DNA of 64,000 nucleotides from Alistipes sp. (GCA_017531305.1 JAFXLG010000027.1:59168-123167), one strand, 5' to 3'; numbered from the stretch's first letter, positions 35,926-46,099 are shown. Numbers and translations are program-made. Notes: generated by a model not told the origin, from the letters alone.

Positions 35926-37191
35926 TTATTTCTTCAAAATTTTTGTAACCTCTGCCTCAACCCTGCCCTGGGCAAACTCTATCTGCACCTGCTCGCCCGC
36001 CTTTAGTCCATCGGTCGAGGTCAAGGCTCCGCCCGCCTGACGTACTACGGCAAATCCCAACTGCATAATACGCTTGGGCGAATGGGACTCTACGACCTGC
36101 TCAAGACCTCGCAAACGCTCCTTCTGGCGAGAGAGGATCTGCTCCACCATAGCCCAAAGTTGTGTCTGCCGAAGCTCCAAAGCCGCACTCTCGCGCTGGC
36201 AACAGATCTTGCTCTGAGCCATCAGCTCCTGTCGCAGACGCTCTAGACGCAACTCCTCGGCTTGTAATTTACGTTTTGCCACCTGCCCAATCTCGCTCAA
36301 GGCACTCTCCAGCCACCCCTCCAGATTCTGCATCTGCTGAGTGAGCCATGCAGCTACGGCGGTAGGGGTCTTTAACGGTGTATGGGCAACCATGTCAGCC
36401 ACACTCTCATCCTTGTCGTGACCGATACCCGTCAAAACGGGCAACGGGAACTGCGCCACATAGGTGCAAAGATGATAGGAGTTGAAGCAACTCAAATCGC
36501 TGGTAGAGCCTCCGCCACGAATCATAACCACCACATCGAACTCCTCCTCACGCTCGGCAATGCGGCTCAAAGCCTCTATGATCGAGAGCTCGGCACGCTC
36601 ACCCTGCACCACAGCCTCGAAGAGCGTAAGGCTAAAGTCATATCCACCCTGCATAAGCTCACGACAGAAGTCCTGATAACCTGCTGCCGTAGCACTCGAG
36701 ATGATGGCGATGCGTTGCACGGGGCAATGCAGGCTCAACTCTCGGTTCATATCCCACACCCCATCGGCTTTAAGCTGGGCTATGGTCAGCTGCTTCTGAC
36801 GCTCGACCTCGCCCATGGTGTAGGTAGGATCTATATCGGAGATCTGCAACGAGAGTCCGAACATCTCGTGGTAATTCACCGTAACCTTAGCCAAGATCTT
36901 CATCCCCACCTGCAACGGCGAGCCTGTCTGACTCTGGAAATATGCCGAGAGCATGGCATACTGACTGCGCCAGATGACCGCCCTCGCCTGAGCCTTGGGA
37001 ACAGATGCTCCACCCTTGACTGCCTCCTGCTTCTCGACAAGCTCCAGATAGCAATGCCCCGAGTAGCTATTGACCTTGAGATCCGAGATCTCGGCAACAA
37101 CCCACACAGGCAGCGGCAAGCCCACCTCGATAGCGGACTTGATGCGCTGTTGCAACTCCTGCAAACTCAGATATGAGCCTTGGGCTGTCAC
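35926..37191 (-). CDS. xseA: Exodeoxyribonuclease VII large subunit
   Basis: A 421-residue catalytic subunit acting in mismatch repair and single-strand DNA breakdown. The N-terminal OB fold (LPVWVVAEISDLKVNSYSGH) is followed by the exonuclease core with DVVMIRGGGSTSDLSCFNSY and PVLTGIGHDKDESVADMVAH, and a coiled coil at about residues 285-370. It forms an operon with xseB. Confidence 0.96.
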   Translation of the reverse strand: MTAQGSYLSLQELQQRIKSAIEVGLPLPVWVVAEISDLKVNSYSGHCYLELVEKQEAVKGGASVPKAQARAVIWRSQYAMLSAYFQSQTGSPLQVGMKILAKVTVNYHEMFGLSLQISDIDPTYTMGEVERQKQLTIAQLKADGVWDMNRELSLHCPVQRIAIISSATAAGYQDFCRELMQGGYDFSLTLFEAVVQGERAELSIIEALSRIAEREEEFDVVVMIRGGGSTSDLSCFNSYHLCTYVAQFPLPVLTGIGHDKDESVADMVAHTPLKTPTAVAAWLTQQMQNLEGWLESALSEIGQVAKRKLQAEELRLERLRQELMAQSKICCQRESAALELRQTQLWAMVEQILSRQKERLRGLEQVVESHSPKRIMQLGFAVVRQAGGALTSTDGLKAGEQVQIEFAQGRVEAEVTKILKK

Positions 37192-37248
37192 GTTATATCT
37201 TTTTTCGTTTCAAAAATTACTATTCTACACACTCTGCATTTTCGCACC

Positions 37249-38391
37249 CTATACCAAACGGCGCGAGGTGGTAAATGGAGTCAGGTGTGGCTCGCCATGC
37301 TCGATACATAACCCCTCCAAAAGCACAATGCCCGGGCGTTTGCCAACCTCCACAGAGCCGATCTGATCCTCCATACCCAACGCCTTGGCTCCGCCCAGCG
37401 TAGCCCACTCCAATGCCTCGACAAGTGGCACATCGCCCAAAAGTCGGATCTCATCCAATAGAGAGAGATTCTCGTTCGATGCCAAAGAGTCGGTACCCAA
37501 CGCTATGCTCGCCCCCATCTTGCGAAGTAGCTCGACAGGTGGGCGCAGCGATGAGATATAGTCATTCGAGGCGGGACACAACACCCAGCTTATAGGATGG
37601 GTAAAATGCTCCGTAAGAAGCTGACAATCCTTCTCTGTCAGGCAACAGTTATGCACCAAAAGGAGTTTTTTATCCCGCGGCACGATATTTACGATTCGGC
37701 GAGCAGGTGATCCGTGCGACAGAAAATCACACTCCCAACCCATACGCTCATACCAATCGTGCAGTGATCCGCTACCTTGATAGAGCCTGCACTCATCTTC
37801 CGACTCCATAAAGTGAATCGAGAGCAGCTCCTCACGGCTGACAATCTCGCTCAGAACGCTATCTTGCAACGAGTAGGTCGAATGGGGCGTAAGTGTGGCT
37901 TTCAGCCCAAGCTCCGCGCTGTGGCTGAGCAACTCCTCAACGCCTTCGATACGGGCATTGAGCCCGAAGCACTCGGCAAAGTTATGCCACATGATAGGCG
38001 AAAAGCTCTTGGCTTCGAGCGAACTTAGATCGTTGATGATATCGCCCACAGCCTGCACTCCCTCTTCCCACATCTGCGCCATAGCTGCACGCAAGGCAGA
38101 GAGTCGCTGCGACATAGTGTAATTTCCGCGTACCTGACCTATTGCACGGGCAAAGCCTCCGAAGCCCGTATTACGCTCAATGGCTCCTCGCAGATAGGAG
38201 AGCTCAACATGAGAATGGGCATTGACAAAGCCTGCCGTCAAGGCTCCCGCATAGAACTCCGTCATGGGGATATTATCTAATCGCTCCCACTCACCCACTG
38301 AGACAACAGATCCCTGATCGTCCAACTCGATTAGCGGACGAGCAATAAGCTGCGAGCGATCTATAAGATAATGGGCTGCTATACGGCGCAT
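37249..38391 (-). CDS. Amidohydrolase (TRZ/ATZ/MtaD-like)
   Basis: A 380-residue metal-dependent deaminase or hydrolase. Metal ligands are seen in VNAHSHVELSYLRG, in LLSIHFMESEDE and in ALGTDSLASNENLSLLDEIR (catalytic Asp). The group includes 5'-methylthioadenosine, guanine and aminofutalosine deaminases; no sequence feature visible here settles the substrate. It begins upstream of xseA by 57 bases and follows the DUF4296 gene by 23. Confidence 0.85.
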   Translation of the reverse strand: MRRIAAHYLIDRSQLIARPLIELDDQGSVVSVGEWERLDNIPMTEFYAGALTAGFVNAHSHVELSYLRGAIERNTGFGGFARAIGQVRGNYTMSQRLSALRAAMAQMWEEGVQAVGDIINDLSSLEAKSFSPIMWHNFAECFGLNARIEGVEELLSHSAELGLKATLTPHSTYSLQDSVLSEIVSREELLSIHFMESEDECRLYQGSGSLHDWYERMGWECDFLSHGSPARRIVNIVPRDKKLLLVHNCCLTEKDCQLLTEHFTHPISWVLCPASNDYISSLRPPVELLRKMGASIALGTDSLASNENLSLLDEIRLLGDVPLVEALEWATLGGAKALGMEDQIGSVEVGKRPGIVLLEGLCIEHGEPHLTPFTTSRRLV

Positions 38392-38414
38392 GGGTTAAGG
38401 GTTTAATAAATGTT

Positions 38415-39263
38415 TTATTCCAACTTTGGCTTACTATCCGAAAGATGCAACATCGTATCGGCAAAGATCTGCATAGAGCTCTGCTCGTTGAAGAGTCGGC
38501 GCACGCACTCCTCCAGAGTAGGGGTATATTCTATGCGGATCGAATGGATGGTCATCTTGGGTTTCTTGATTCGATCTTTGGGGTTATTAAAATGGTTGAA
38601 GCTCACAAACATACGAGTCATATCGGGCTGATCGAGCTTGATCTTCTGGATGAAGTTGATGCTGTCGCGGACATAGACCATAGTATTAACCGCCTGCGAA
38701 TAGGATGAGTCGGGACGATACCAACGCACCAGCATACGGCGGTTGTTGATCTTGCTCTCCTGAGGCAAGGTATAATAACCCGAGATGGTGTAGTCTCCCA
38801 TGCCTATGTTCTCCAGAGTAAAGTTCATCAATGCGGTATCGGCATCGCCTTTGATCTGGATGTTCTCCTTCTCAAGCAAGGTACGGGTATAGCGGCGGCG
38901 TGCCACATTCTCTATGGTATCGAGCTTTGTGACCTGCGTGCTTAGCTCCTGCGCCTCACGATCCAAGAGCAACAACATCACCTCTGCCACATCGCTCAGA
39001 CGCGCACTCTTGCGGCGCGAGAAATTATCCATCGTATAGTGAAAATCATCCACCGTATAGCCATACTTGGCAAAGATCGGCTCGTAGATATTTACCGAGT
39101 CGGTGTTATGACTTCTGGTATCGCTGGTGATAAAGGCATTGACCAGCATGGCATCATGGAAGATCATAGCCAGCTCTTTGTCGGGAATTAACTTATGAGA
39201 GTTGCACGCCCACATCAACGAAAGCCCCAAAGCTACCACAAGTGAATAGAGCAGTTGTTTCAT
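38415..39263 (-). CDS. DUF4296 lipoprotein
   Basis: A 282-residue protein with a lipoprotein signal (LVVALGLSLMWAC). The segment LIPDKELAMIFHDAMLVNAF and DEF-like YEPIFAKYGYTVDDFHYTM match DUF4296, which is usually about 120 residues; the extra C-terminal half here is beta-rich and unrecognised. Its neighbours (LolC-like permease upstream, amidohydrolase downstream) are typical for the family in Bacteroidales. The function is unknown. Confidence 0.83.
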   Translation of the reverse strand: MKQLLYSLVVALGLSLMWACNSHKLIPDKELAMIFHDAMLVNAFITSDTRSHNTDSVNIYEPIFAKYGYTVDDFHYTMDNFSRRKSARLSDVAEVMLLLLDREAQELSTQVTKLDTIENVARRRYTRTLLEKENIQIKGDADTALMNFTLENIGMGDYTISGYYTLPQESKINNRRMLVRWYRPDSSYSQAVNTMVYVRDSINFIQKIKLDQPDMTRMFVSFNHFNNPKDRIKKPKMTIHSIRIEYTPTLEECVRRLFNEQSSMQIFADTMLHLSDSKPKLE

Positions 39264-39288
39264 GTTATCTGTTACTTTAAATTTTTCT

Positions 39289-40494
39289 TTAATCGGTAAT
39301 TCTCAATGCACCCTTGACCGTCAGGTGTATCACCACAAAGGCTATGGCACTATATGCCAATGTGCAAAGCACCACATCGCTCAGGCGCAGATCTATCGGG
39401 TAGGAGTCTATCAGCAGAGTCTGCGTTGTGATGCTGACCAGCCCGAAGTGCTGTTGCGCAAGGCTCAAACCCACGCCCAGAATAAGACCTGCCACAAGGC
39501 TTATCGCCGCCATGAAAGACCCTTCGGTGGTGAAGATACGATAGATCACACGTTGCGAAGCACCCATCATGCGCAGCGTAGCGATATCATCCTGCTTGTC
39601 GATAATGACCATTATCAGCGTGCCGACAATCGAGAGCGAAGCCACGATCATCACTATCACCGCAATGAAGAAGACGCCCCAGCGTTCAAGATTCATCAGT
39701 CGATAGATCGAATTACTCTCATAGCGCGTCTGCACCCTGAACTCCTCGCCCAAAAGAGCCTTGACAGCCTCTGCCACCTGCTGCTGATCAGCCTCAGGTT
39801 CAAGGCTCAGCTCCACGGAGGAGATTCTCCCCTGATAGTTAAATAACTCCTGAGCCATAGAAAGCGAAGTGAAGCCCACCAGACCGTTGTCTTCATCTAT
39901 GGCAAAAATACCCGCCACAGGCAGATCGCGGCGCGTATATCCACCCATCTTTAGAAGCGAGGAGATACGTTGGCGATTGATCGAATAGAGGCTCACCTCT
40001 CGCCCCAAGCCATCGCGTTGCAGAGCCAACTGCATGGCTATGCGCTGACCGACAACGATGCTGCTCTCTTCGTCCAACTCGGTGGTGAAGCTACCGCCGA
40101 TGAGTCGCTCGGCGATGGGTAAAGTCTTCGGGTAATTACGATCCACACCCTTCAGTGTGATAAGCACTCGCCTACCCTCACTCTCCGCCATGGCACTCTG
40201 CTCAAGCACGCAACTCACAGAGCGTATGCCATCAATCGAGCTTAACGCCACGGAGTCGATACTCTCCTTTTTGAAGGTAGTGCCTTCGCGAGCGGTGATC
40301 CTCAGATCGGCATCCACGGCTTGCAGATGATCTTGCACCATAAGATCCAGACCGTTGAAGATCGAGAGCAGGATTATCAGCGCAGCCACAGGCACAGCCA
40401 TAGCCACCATACTCACACGCGAGATGATGTTGATGACCGAATGCGACTTGGGCGAGCGCAGATATCGTGAGGCTATGAAGTTTTCGAGTCTCAT
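39289..40494 (-). CDS. LolC/LolE-like ABC permease (FtsX-domain protein)
   Basis: A 401-residue protein with one N-terminal membrane segment (VSMVAMAVPVAALIILLSIF), a MacB-like periplasmic domain and three C-terminal segments forming the FtsX domain (IDKQDDIATLRMMGASQRVI is the cytoplasmic coupling loop). The opening FIASRYLRSPKSHSVINIIS is the LolC/E signature, so it probably takes part in releasing lipoproteins from the inner membrane. The ATPase partner is not in the window. Confidence 0.88.
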   Translation of the reverse strand: MRLENFIASRYLRSPKSHSVINIISRVSMVAMAVPVAALIILLSIFNGLDLMVQDHLQAVDADLRITAREGTTFKKESIDSVALSSIDGIRSVSCVLEQSAMAESEGRRVLITLKGVDRNYPKTLPIAERLIGGSFTTELDEESSIVVGQRIAMQLALQRDGLGREVSLYSINRQRISSLLKMGGYTRRDLPVAGIFAIDEDNGLVGFTSLSMAQELFNYQGRISSVELSLEPEADQQQVAEAVKALLGEEFRVQTRYESNSIYRLMNLERWGVFFIAVIVMIVASLSIVGTLIMVIIDKQDDIATLRMMGASQRVIYRIFTTEGSFMAAISLVAGLILGVGLSLAQQHFGLVSITTQTLLIDSYPIDLRLSDVVLCTLAYSAIAFVVIHLTVKGALRITD

Positions 40495-40541
40495 CCTGCC
40501 GAGGGTTTTTACTTTGCGGGAGTGAAGATCCTACAAGAGTT

Positions 40542-40886
40542 TTACTTTAACAAATTGTCGATATTCTCGATATACTCCAACGAGTCATCCAAGAAGAGTT
40601 GCAACTCAGGCACAACCTTCAACTGGTTGCGGATGCGCTTACCCAACTCGCGGCGCAAAAACCAATTATTCTGCTCCAAAGCCTCCATCACAGCGGCACT
40701 GCGCTCGAATGGGAAGATTGAGAAGTAGATCTTGGCATAGCCGAAATCGGGCGATACACGCACCGTAGTGACGGTAATCATAGCACCCTGAGCTATGGCA
40801 GCACCCTCCCTTTGAAGGATCTCTGCCATGTCACGCTGAATCTGTCGAGAGATTTTTTGCTGACGTGTTGTTTGTTGTTGTTCCAT
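40542..40886 (-). CDS. rbfA: 30S ribosome-binding factor A
   Basis: A 114-residue KH-type protein needed for late 16S rRNA maturation and cold adaptation. The family pattern is present: KISRQIQRDMAEILQREG, ITVTTVRVSPDFGYAKIYFS and the ending VPELQLFLDDSLEYIENID. It lies directly upstream of the LolC-like gene, an arrangement frequent in Bacteroidetes. Confidence 0.95.
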   Translation of the reverse strand: MEQQQTTRQQKISRQIQRDMAEILQREGAAIAQGAMITVTTVRVSPDFGYAKIYFSIFPFERSAAVMEALEQNNWFLRRELGKRIRNQLKVVPELQLFLDDSLEYIENIDNLLK

Positions 40887-40953
40887 ATCTAAAGTTTTGC
40901 GTTAATAATCTTAATTCTTGCCTACGTTCATTATCGCCTACCCCAAATCTAAA

Positions 40954-41811
40954 CTATCGGGGCAAACGGTTACTTGAGCTACTGCTGCTACCGCCGCTTG
41001 AAGATTGCTGGAAGTCGAATTTCTTGCGATTCTTATCCTTGCGTGGAGCCTTATACTCCCACTCCTTGTAGCCATCCTTACTCATACGATACGACAGCGT
41101 GATGTTGAGCGTCATATTATCCAGCGGCGAGCGCAAAGGAGTGATCTTGAAGGGATTCTCCTTGCCATCGGTGGCGTTGTCATAGTATTTATTCATATTC
41201 TTCAGCAAATCGGCATAGCCAAAGTAATAACGTGCCCTGACGCCCAATTCGTATCGCCCGAACAAGAGAGCAAAACCTCCACCACCTGCCAGACCATAGT
41301 TCCAGCGGTTATCGCGCTCCAGACGCCAATCATACTTGCCACTCCAAGCCTCATCATCATAGCTATAATCTCCACCGAAGTTATACGAAACGGTAAAGGC
41401 TGCCTCGAGGTAGATCTTCACATGGCGTTTGGCAACATAGAAGTGTGGTTGCCACACCAAAGGCAACATGATGGTATTCATCTTACGCGTGTAGTAGGAG
41501 TAGTCTCTGATCTCCACGCCCTCCTCGGTCATCGAAGAGGAGTAGGTATAACCATACGAGAAGCCGCGTTGCATAAGTTCCAGATCGGCTCCCACAGCTC
41601 CCACAAAGCGAGGCAGAGAGTAGTATCTCCACGACAAACCGAAATCGGGACCTGTCATGACCGATTTGGTCTCACGCAATGGGTAGAAACGTATGGATGA
41701 GATTCCCGCACCGCCCGTGATACCCACAAGGTGTTGGGCTTGGGCACTTGGTCCGAACATCATGAATGTCAGAAGAAGTATTATAGGGAGTGTTATTTTT
41801 CTTATTCTCAT
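40954..41811 (-). CDS. PorT-like outer-membrane beta-barrel protein
   Basis: A 285-residue protein with a signal peptide (LLLTFMMFGPSAQAQ) and alternating amphipathic beta strands typical of a PorT-family eight-stranded barrel (FGLSWRYYSLPRFVGAVGAD; YELGVRARYYFGYADLL). The C-terminus is a basic, Ser-rich tail that is predicted disordered. PorT itself acts in type IX secretion; this protein is only a distant relative, so no role is assigned. Confidence 0.75.
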   Translation of the reverse strand: MRIRKITLPIILLLTFMMFGPSAQAQHLVGITGGAGISSIRFYPLRETKSVMTGPDFGLSWRYYSLPRFVGAVGADLELMQRGFSYGYTYSSSMTEEGVEIRDYSYYTRKMNTIMLPLVWQPHFYVAKRHVKIYLEAAFTVSYNFGGDYSYDDEAWSGKYDWRLERDNRWNYGLAGGGGFALLFGRYELGVRARYYFGYADLLKNMNKYYDNATDGKENPFKITPLRSPLDNMTLNITLSYRMSKDGYKEWEYKAPRKDKNRKKFDFQQSSSGGSSSSSSNRLPR

Positions 41812-41856
41812 ATATCTTGTCTTGTTTGCTAAAATTCCTACACTAAACCTCTCGCG

Positions 41857-43950
41857 TTAGAAGACTCCGCCTGCGCTGCCCAGATTACCCAGACCGCCAC
41901 CAAAGCCTCCGCCCATGCCTCGCATGGAGTTACCGCCCGAAGAGGCTCCGTGGTTGTGGTTATCCTTACCTGAGTGGGCGTTCTTTATACGCTCCTCCTC
42001 CAGCTTCTTCAGGCGTACCATCTCGCGCTTATCCAATCTCTCGATAAGTTCGCGCATGGTGACAGGAGCGAAGATCTTTGCCATGTCCAGATCGAATTCG
42101 AACTCCCAGCCCGTCTTGGTGGTGAAGAGCTCCTCATCTCGCTCATTCTTATAGAACTCCGAGCGTTCACTCTGACGGCGTTCCACCAGATTACCGCCAT
42201 CCCATTTGCCGTTGGCGTTGAGATCCTCGGTAATACGCATTCGCATATCGCCCGCAGGGACATAGTTGATCGTATGCTCGCCAGCACCCAGATGAGGCAC
42301 ATTATGCAGAACCTTATTGTTGGCATCTATCAGCTCCACGATATACTCCGCACCCTCGACACGAGGTTTGATGGAGAGTTTCAGCGTGGCAAACTTCTCG
42401 ATATCCTTGACCTTGATTTTGATCTTCATCGAGTCGTTGCCCTCGCCTGTGATATCTGCCAACGCATCGGTAGGGATATCGAGCAGATACTCGCGTTTGA
42501 CATCCCACTTGGTCTTCAATCGCCACTTGCGAGGCGAGATAGAGTCGGCAACAAAGTGGAAGGACTCACGAAGCGTATCCTTCTCTGCGCTCCACGACAG
42601 AAGCATGAATCGTGTGGAGTCGAAACGCGAAGGAGGGGTAATCATATCGAATGCCATATCCTGCTCGGGATTGACCTCGGGAGAGGTACTCATACCATCG
42701 AAACGGAAGGTTGATGGACGTGGAGGCTCCTGCCACTCGCGTCCCTCATCCTCTGCCTTCTTCTTCTCGCGCTCCAATTTTTCTCGCTCGCGCTGTTGTT
42801 CGCGGCTCTCCACCCTACGCCAAGGCAGGCTCAGAGGCTCGGTATGGCGTTGTAGCTGGCGCAATGAGTCGTGGCGGAAGTAGGTGATTTCGCCCTTGAT
42901 CGTATCGGGCAGACTCTCCGACTCCACGTTAAGCCACAAGGCTAACGTATCGCGTCCCTCGGTAAGTGGCTCGATGATTATCTTATCTGACGCGATGCCC
43001 TGAAGGTTAATCTTCTCGATCTGTGGTCGAGAGGCTCCGAAGCGCAACTCCACGCGATGCTGTTCGGGTCGCAGTGCCTCCTGAAGATTCTGACGGCGGA
43101 AGCTCACATCGGTAAACATACGCAAATAGAGCTGTGGATCTGCCGAAGGATATTGGCGCAACGAGTCATACCAGATGGCAAAGTCGGGCATCTTCGAGGG
43201 GTTGTATCTGCCTTCGAGGAATCCCACCTTATCTACCGAAGGCTCGTAGGTTTGATTGTCGTTACTGTCGAATACGCCATAGACATAATAATCTACAGGC
43301 TTGAGGTTCTGCGCGATGAAGATACCATTCTGCTGCGAACGGGCAATCTTCGAAGGTTTATACTTGAAGAGCGTAGAGTCCCACTTGTCGGGCTGCTCGA
43401 CAGAGTCTGCCTCAAAGAAGTAGATGAACGTACGTCCCAGCGAGTCTGCCTTATCACTATTCTCGGTATATCCCGACATGACCATAGAATCGACCTCCGA
43501 ACCTGTAGAGAAGACATAACGCAAGCCATGCAACGGGTTACCCTCGTTATTGTCGGCAATCGAAGAGCCGAACTCGATGGCGTAGGTGGTATTCTCCAAC
43601 AACGAGTCATCCTTGATCTCCACCACCAGCGAGCGACCACGCATGGTAAGCGTAGGCTTCTTCTTCATGGCTGGAGAGGTGTAAAGCTCCTTCTGCTGAT
43701 CCTTGATCTGGACATACTCGTTGAAGTCGATATAGATCTTTTTATTTGCCCCCGTGTAGTTGGTGGTATAGTTCTGAGGCTGGAGCGACAAAATCACAGG
43801 AGGAACAGTGTCCTTAGGTCCTCCCGTAGGTGAGCCTATCGAGGCACATCGCGTCAGCGATGAGCAGAACATGAGCATCACCGCAACGCTAAGCACTCCA
43901 CGTAGGGTAAAATTTATACCGAAGATGGTTCTTGAATTATAGTGTTTCAT
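41857..43950 (-). CDS. Ig-like (Big_5) domain envelope lipoprotein
   Basis: A 697-residue protein. An N-terminal membrane signal leads to SLTRCASIGSPTGGPKDTVP, matching the Bacteroidetes family whose mature Cys is followed by this Gly-rich block and a Big_5 Ig-like domain (PPVILSLQPQN; YIDFNEYVQIKD; GRSLVVEIKDDSLLENTTY). A highly charged segment lies at about residues 370-410 and the C-terminus ends in a Gly-rich tail. It probably sits at the outer membrane. It is three bases downstream of the next lipoprotein gene, so the two are coupled. Confidence 0.8.
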   Translation of the reverse strand: MKHYNSRTIFGINFTLRGVLSVAVMLMFCSSLTRCASIGSPTGGPKDTVPPVILSLQPQNYTTNYTGANKKIYIDFNEYVQIKDQQKELYTSPAMKKKPTLTMRGRSLVVEIKDDSLLENTTYAIEFGSSIADNNEGNPLHGLRYVFSTGSEVDSMVMSGYTENSDKADSLGRTFIYFFEADSVEQPDKWDSTLFKYKPSKIARSQQNGIFIAQNLKPVDYYVYGVFDSNDNQTYEPSVDKVGFLEGRYNPSKMPDFAIWYDSLRQYPSADPQLYLRMFTDVSFRRQNLQEALRPEQHRVELRFGASRPQIEKINLQGIASDKIIIEPLTEGRDTLALWLNVESESLPDTIKGEITYFRHDSLRQLQRHTEPLSLPWRRVESREQQREREKLEREKKKAEDEGREWQEPPRPSTFRFDGMSTSPEVNPEQDMAFDMITPPSRFDSTRFMLLSWSAEKDTLRESFHFVADSISPRKWRLKTKWDVKREYLLDIPTDALADITGEGNDSMKIKIKVKDIEKFATLKLSIKPRVEGAEYIVELIDANNKVLHNVPHLGAGEHTINYVPAGDMRMRITEDLNANGKWDGGNLVERRQSERSEFYKNERDEELFTTKTGWEFEFDLDMAKIFAPVTMRELIERLDKREMVRLKKLEEERIKNAHSGKDNHNHGASSGGNSMRGMGGGFGGGLGNLGSAGGVF

Positions 43951-43952
43951 CG

Positions 43953-44450
43953 TTACTCTGTTTCTTTTTCATAGAATTGATTTATCACACGCCAATTCGA
44001 GGCGTTGTGAGTCTGACGCCATGTGGCGATATATAATTTGGCATAAACCTCTGCCAGATTCTCTGGTTTCTGATATTGACGGATGGCATAGATACGATGC
44101 TCCTGATCGACAATGACCATCAGACACCATTCCTGACGCAACTCCAGACAGATGGGGTAATTCTCATCCGCCCCCGCCGAAGCAACCACATCGGGCTCGG
44201 TACGCACCTCGCCACTCTTCTTATTGGTCAGGCGGCGCGCCACGGCTGCCTCATAATCGAGGATATTCCACTGCGCGGTATCGGCATAATAGACGTAGGT
44301 CTCAAGATGTGTGGCTGGAGCATACTCCCCCTGATTGGAGGTCTGCTCCTGCACCATGAGGTTGAAATTGGTATAATCTACCGTCTCCTTGAAGCAGGAG
44401 CTCAAGCCCATGGATAAAGCCACGAACGCTATGAAGAAAAACTTTTTCAT
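43953..44450 (-). CDS. Small putative lipoprotein
   Basis: A 165-residue protein with a lipobox (FVALSMGLSSC). No domain is recognised. It contains four more Cys or Trp-rich patches (YPICLELRQEWCLMV) and a C-terminal part resembling a nuclear-transport-factor fold only loosely. It lies between folK and the Big_5 lipoprotein gene and is probably co-transcribed with both. Confidence 0.7.
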   Translation of the reverse strand: MKKFFFIAFVALSMGLSSCFKETVDYTNFNLMVQEQTSNQGEYAPATHLETYVYYADTAQWNILDYEAAVARRLTNKKSGEVRTEPDVVASAGADENYPICLELRQEWCLMVIVDQEHRIYAIRQYQKPENLAEVYAKLYIATWRQTHNASNWRVINQFYEKETE

Positions 44451-44465
44451 TATCTAATTCTCATT

Positions 44466-44957
44466 TTACTCTACACTCAACTCTGCAAGCATACATCTGA
44501 TGCTCTTACCGAATTTGGGGTGGACATAATCACCCAAAATCTGACTCAGCGGCACGAGGGCAAACTCGCGCAGATGAACTCTGGGGTGCGGCACCTCAAG
44601 GCGCGGAGTGTGGATCTGCTCATCATCGTAAAATATCACATCCACATCGACCACCCTCGAAGCATATCTCTGCCCCGTAAGTTGCTTCTCTGCCTGCTCC
44701 GACTCTCTATCTCGCCCCACCTTCTGCTCCACCTCCAAGACTCGATCCAAGAGCTGCAACGGCTCAAGCTCACTCTCAAGCAGCAGAGCCTGATTGGCAA
44801 ACTCCCGCTCGGACTCAAAGCCCCACGGCTCGGAGTAGCACACCTCCGAAAGAGCCACGATACGCCCTACACTCTCGCCCAAAAGCGTTGCCGCACAAGA
44901 GAGCATGCGCTCCCGTTCGGGGTGGTTGGAGCCTGTAAGCAAGACTACACGATGCAT
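44466..44957 (-). CDS. folK: 6-hydroxymethyl-7,8-dihydropterin pyrophosphokinase
   Basis: A 163-residue folate enzyme that adds pyrophosphate to hydroxymethyl-dihydropterin. Seen: LLTGSNHPERERML, SEVCYSEPWGFE, QLTGQRYASRVVDVDVIFYD with the two catalytic Asp residues, and PHPRVHLREFALVPL. The ATG overlaps the holB stop by one base (TGATG), so translation is coupled; a GTG three bases earlier is an alternative start. Confidence 0.95.
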   Translation of the reverse strand: MHRVVLLTGSNHPERERMLSCAATLLGESVGRIVALSEVCYSEPWGFESEREFANQALLLESELEPLQLLDRVLEVEQKVGRDRESEQAEKQLTGQRYASRVVDVDVIFYDDEQIHTPRLEVPHPRVHLREFALVPLSQILGDYVHPKFGKSIRCMLAELSVE

Positions 44958-46093
44958 CACTTCAGGCGATTAATCTGTTTACTCACCGCCAACGCGAAGT
45001 GGGTAAAGACGATCCTCGCATTGCCGTTTTGGTTTATCTGGCGCATGGCACTCTCGATCTCTGAGATCAGAATCTCGATATTCTGGTTGCCGATGAAGGG
45101 GGCAAAATTATTGCAGAACTTAGCCTCCTCACCCCACAGGTAGCTGATCTGACCCAACCCCGCATGCAACATATATGCCTCACGCAACAGGCGCGAAGAG
45201 TGGGTAAGCATCTGACGTTGCTGCTCGCGCGAGAGTTGCGCAACCTCATCTGCCCAATCCAGCAGTTCGAGGTGCTTGTCGTTATAGCTCAGACGCATCA
45301 GGCGGCAGAAGAGTTCGAAGCACTCCTCACGCAGCTCATCGCCCTCGCCCTGCACCATGCGGCGCATCTGAATCAGATCGCCCGCCGCCAAACGTGCCAT
45401 ATTCCTGCGCTCCTGCTCCGAGCCATGGCTCAATGCAGTGAGATCCTCCACCTTTAGGCTTGGCACCGAAGTCTCCTGAGTACGCGAAAGGATGGTCTTC
45501 AGGAGCAGATCACTGCGCTCTGCAACAAGCAGAAAGATGGTATTTTCCCACGGCTCCTCAAGGATTTTGAGGATCTTGTTTGCCGCCTCCTCGTTCATGG
45601 TCTCCGCCTGCCAGATGATGACAACCTTATACTTCGACTGGAACGACTTGAACGACAATCGGCGGATAATCTCATCTGCCTCCTTAGCCGAAATCATACC
45701 CTGCAAGGTCTTGCCCAAATCCAACTTTTCGTACCACTCCTGACGTGTAAAATAGCCGCCACTCTGGCTCATTATCTCACGCCACAGGGGCAGGAACTCG
45801 GCACTCAGCACCACCTCGCCCGACTTTTTGCCCTGCTTGTTGACAGGATAGATGAAGTGGACATCGGGGTGTGCCGACTGAGCTATCTGCTGACAGCTGG
45901 GACATACTCCGCACGAATCGCCATCCTTACGGTTGGGGCAATTCAGATATTGGGCATAGGCTATGGCAAGAGGCAGGGTGCCTGCGCCCGCCTTACCCGT
46001 AAAGAGCTGGGCATGGCTGATGCGTCCCTTGTCGATGGAGTCGGTAAGGTGACGCTTCAGCTCCTGCTGACCTATGATATCGCTGAATCTCAT
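44957..46093 (-). CDS. holB: DNA polymerase III delta' subunit-like protein
   Basis: A 378-residue clamp-loader subunit. The N-terminal AAA+ domain begins FSDIIGQQELKRHLTDSI, with the four-Cys zinc module in LNCPNRKDGDSCGVCPSC; the P-loop is degenerate (FTGKAGAGTLPLA), as in delta' proteins that do not hydrolyse ATP. SQTQETS-like sensor 1 is in TILSRTQETSVPSL. It lies six bases after the cyclophilin gene and is coupled to folK. Confidence 0.92.
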   Translation of the reverse strand: MRFSDIIGQQELKRHLTDSIDKGRISHAQLFTGKAGAGTLPLAIAYAQYLNCPNRKDGDSCGVCPSCQQIAQSAHPDVHFIYPVNKQGKKSGEVVLSAEFLPLWREIMSQSGGYFTRQEWYEKLDLGKTLQGMISAKEADEIIRRLSFKSFQSKYKVVIIWQAETMNEEAANKILKILEEPWENTIFLLVAERSDLLLKTILSRTQETSVPSLKVEDLTALSHGSEQERRNMARLAAGDLIQMRRMVQGEGDELREECFELFCRLMRLSYNDKHLELLDWADEVAQLSREQQRQMLTHSSRLLREAYMLHAGLGQISYLWGEEAKFCNNFAPFIGNQNIEILISEIESAMRQINQNGNARIVFTHFALAVSKQINRLK

Positions 46094-46099
46094 ATCTCG

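Noticed and set aside
41974-43833. Long plus-strand frames opposite the Big_5 lipoprotein gene
   Set aside because: Two frames of about 250 residues arise from codon bias of the minus-strand gene; no domain or start context.
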